A stretch of 63,579 bases of DNA from the NCBI GenBank assembly GCA_026710435.1, contig JAPOQZ010000046.1:1-63579 (forward strand), written 5' to 3'. Of this stretch, positions 63,208-63,579 are shown piece after piece. A program made the position numbers and the translations under genes. Every line of letters starts with the position of its first letter. Position 1 is the first letter of the stretch. The DNA is from a bacterium (GTDB taxonomy: Bacteria; Actinomycetota; Acidimicrobiia; Spongiisociales; Spongiisociaceae). Under the pieces are notes generated by a model, which was not told the DNA's origin, did no database searches, and was given only the letters and a program-made list of their open reading frames with translations.

Positions 63208-63299
63208 GTGACCATCCCCGGATGGGCTCCACACCTGTGGATTCCGAACGCTCAGCGATGGGTTGACGGCTGGATCCATCGGGCAGTAGCCCTTGACCC

Positions 63300-63400
63300 T
63301 GACTCTTCATGCGGAGGTTTGAACTGGCCCGAACGCGGTGTGGGATATGAGCTTCTGACCAGGGAATACGGCCGTTTCGACAATCCCGTCCAGTGTCTTG
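63300..63400 (+). repeat. Repeat B, copy 4
   Basis: Has gactcttcatgcggaggttt, gagcttctgaccagggaata and cggccgtttcgacaatccc. Open frame GVGYELLTREYGRFDNPVQ. Lies upstream of pafA. The remaining 180 bases to the window end hold open frames on the minus strand but no gene I can name. Confidence 0.75.
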
Positions 63401-63579
63401 TAGCGGGAATTCGCGGGAGATAGCCTCCTCCGCCTGGCTCGCACCGGTTCCGGGGAGCCGAGACCGCGAAAACCGTCGAGGCGGTCTCCTCCGGCGGGCC
63501 CTCCCCCAACCGCCACCTCCTCGGCGTCGAACGCGTCCCGCCGTACCCTCTGCGAGGGGCTGGGTGGACAACATGAACC

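Noticed and set aside
63026-63574. A long minus-strand frame upstream of pafA
   Set aside because: It overlaps pafA in another frame and contains repeat B; it shows no family signature.

Overview
The window is high-G+C actinobacterial chromosome. Three things point there: a Pup-proteasome block (pafA, pafB, pafC) running into tatA/tatC and a HelY-type helicase; a garA-ftsR-DUF151 block; and a backbone with the same relative order as the Mycobacterium tuberculosis tlyA-nadK-recN-pyrG-xerD-scpA-scpB-rluB-cmk-der segment. The lack of mycobacterial features suggests a deep-branching actinobacterium such as an acidimicrobial lineage, but that placement is inference. Nearly all genes lie on the minus strand in tight operons joined by 4-base stop/start overlaps, and several starts look leaderless (a -10 box 6-8 bases before the start codon).

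Layout. 0.1-4.7 kb: DUF151 nuclease, a frameshifted hpt, a D,D-carboxypeptidase, FtsR-like and GarA-like regulators, pgsA. 4.7-11.7 kb: a peptide/nickel-type ABC importer whose first ATPase carries an unusual N-terminal membrane domain. 11.9 kb: tRNA-Pro(GGG). 12.0-21.4 kb: der, ispH, cmk, aroA, rluB, scpB, scpA, an HD protein, a DksA/TraR zinc-finger protein and xerD. 21.7-31.0 kb: accessory island I. A low-G+C three-gene cassette on the plus strand (ParB-like, ParB-HTH-like, metallo-beta-lactamase nuclease) converges on a four-gene minus-strand operon matching an SspABCD single-strand DNA phosphorothioation module. 31.2-35.6 kb: a DUF222-HNH protein, a higA with a decayed higB, an 11-residue-repeat protein, a DUF1295 membrane protein and a toxin-antitoxin pair. 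36.0-37.7 kb: pyrG. 37.8-47.1 kb: accessory island II, a ROK-controlled sugar-type ABC operon with an M20 hydrolase, a PLP enzyme and a NagB-like deaminase, then a pseudogene and a PIN-domain pair. 47.3-50.8 kb: recN, nadK, tlyA and a small acidic protein. 50.9-54.8 kb: rhomboid protease, M20 peptidase, Nudix, GNAT, DUF4193. 55.3-63.2 kb: lipid kinase, Ski2-like helicase, TatC, TatA/B, PafC, PafB, PafA.

The strongest candidate for something new is 21.7-31.0 kb: an Ssp-type phosphorothioation operon without its known partners (SspE or SspFGH) in the window, facing a ParB/HTH/MBL cassette of different base composition that could be an alternative effector. Two families of dispersed intergenic repeats are also present: A, three near-palindromic ~106-bp copies, one end of which reappears at the hpt frameshift; and B, four copies that share a short open frame.
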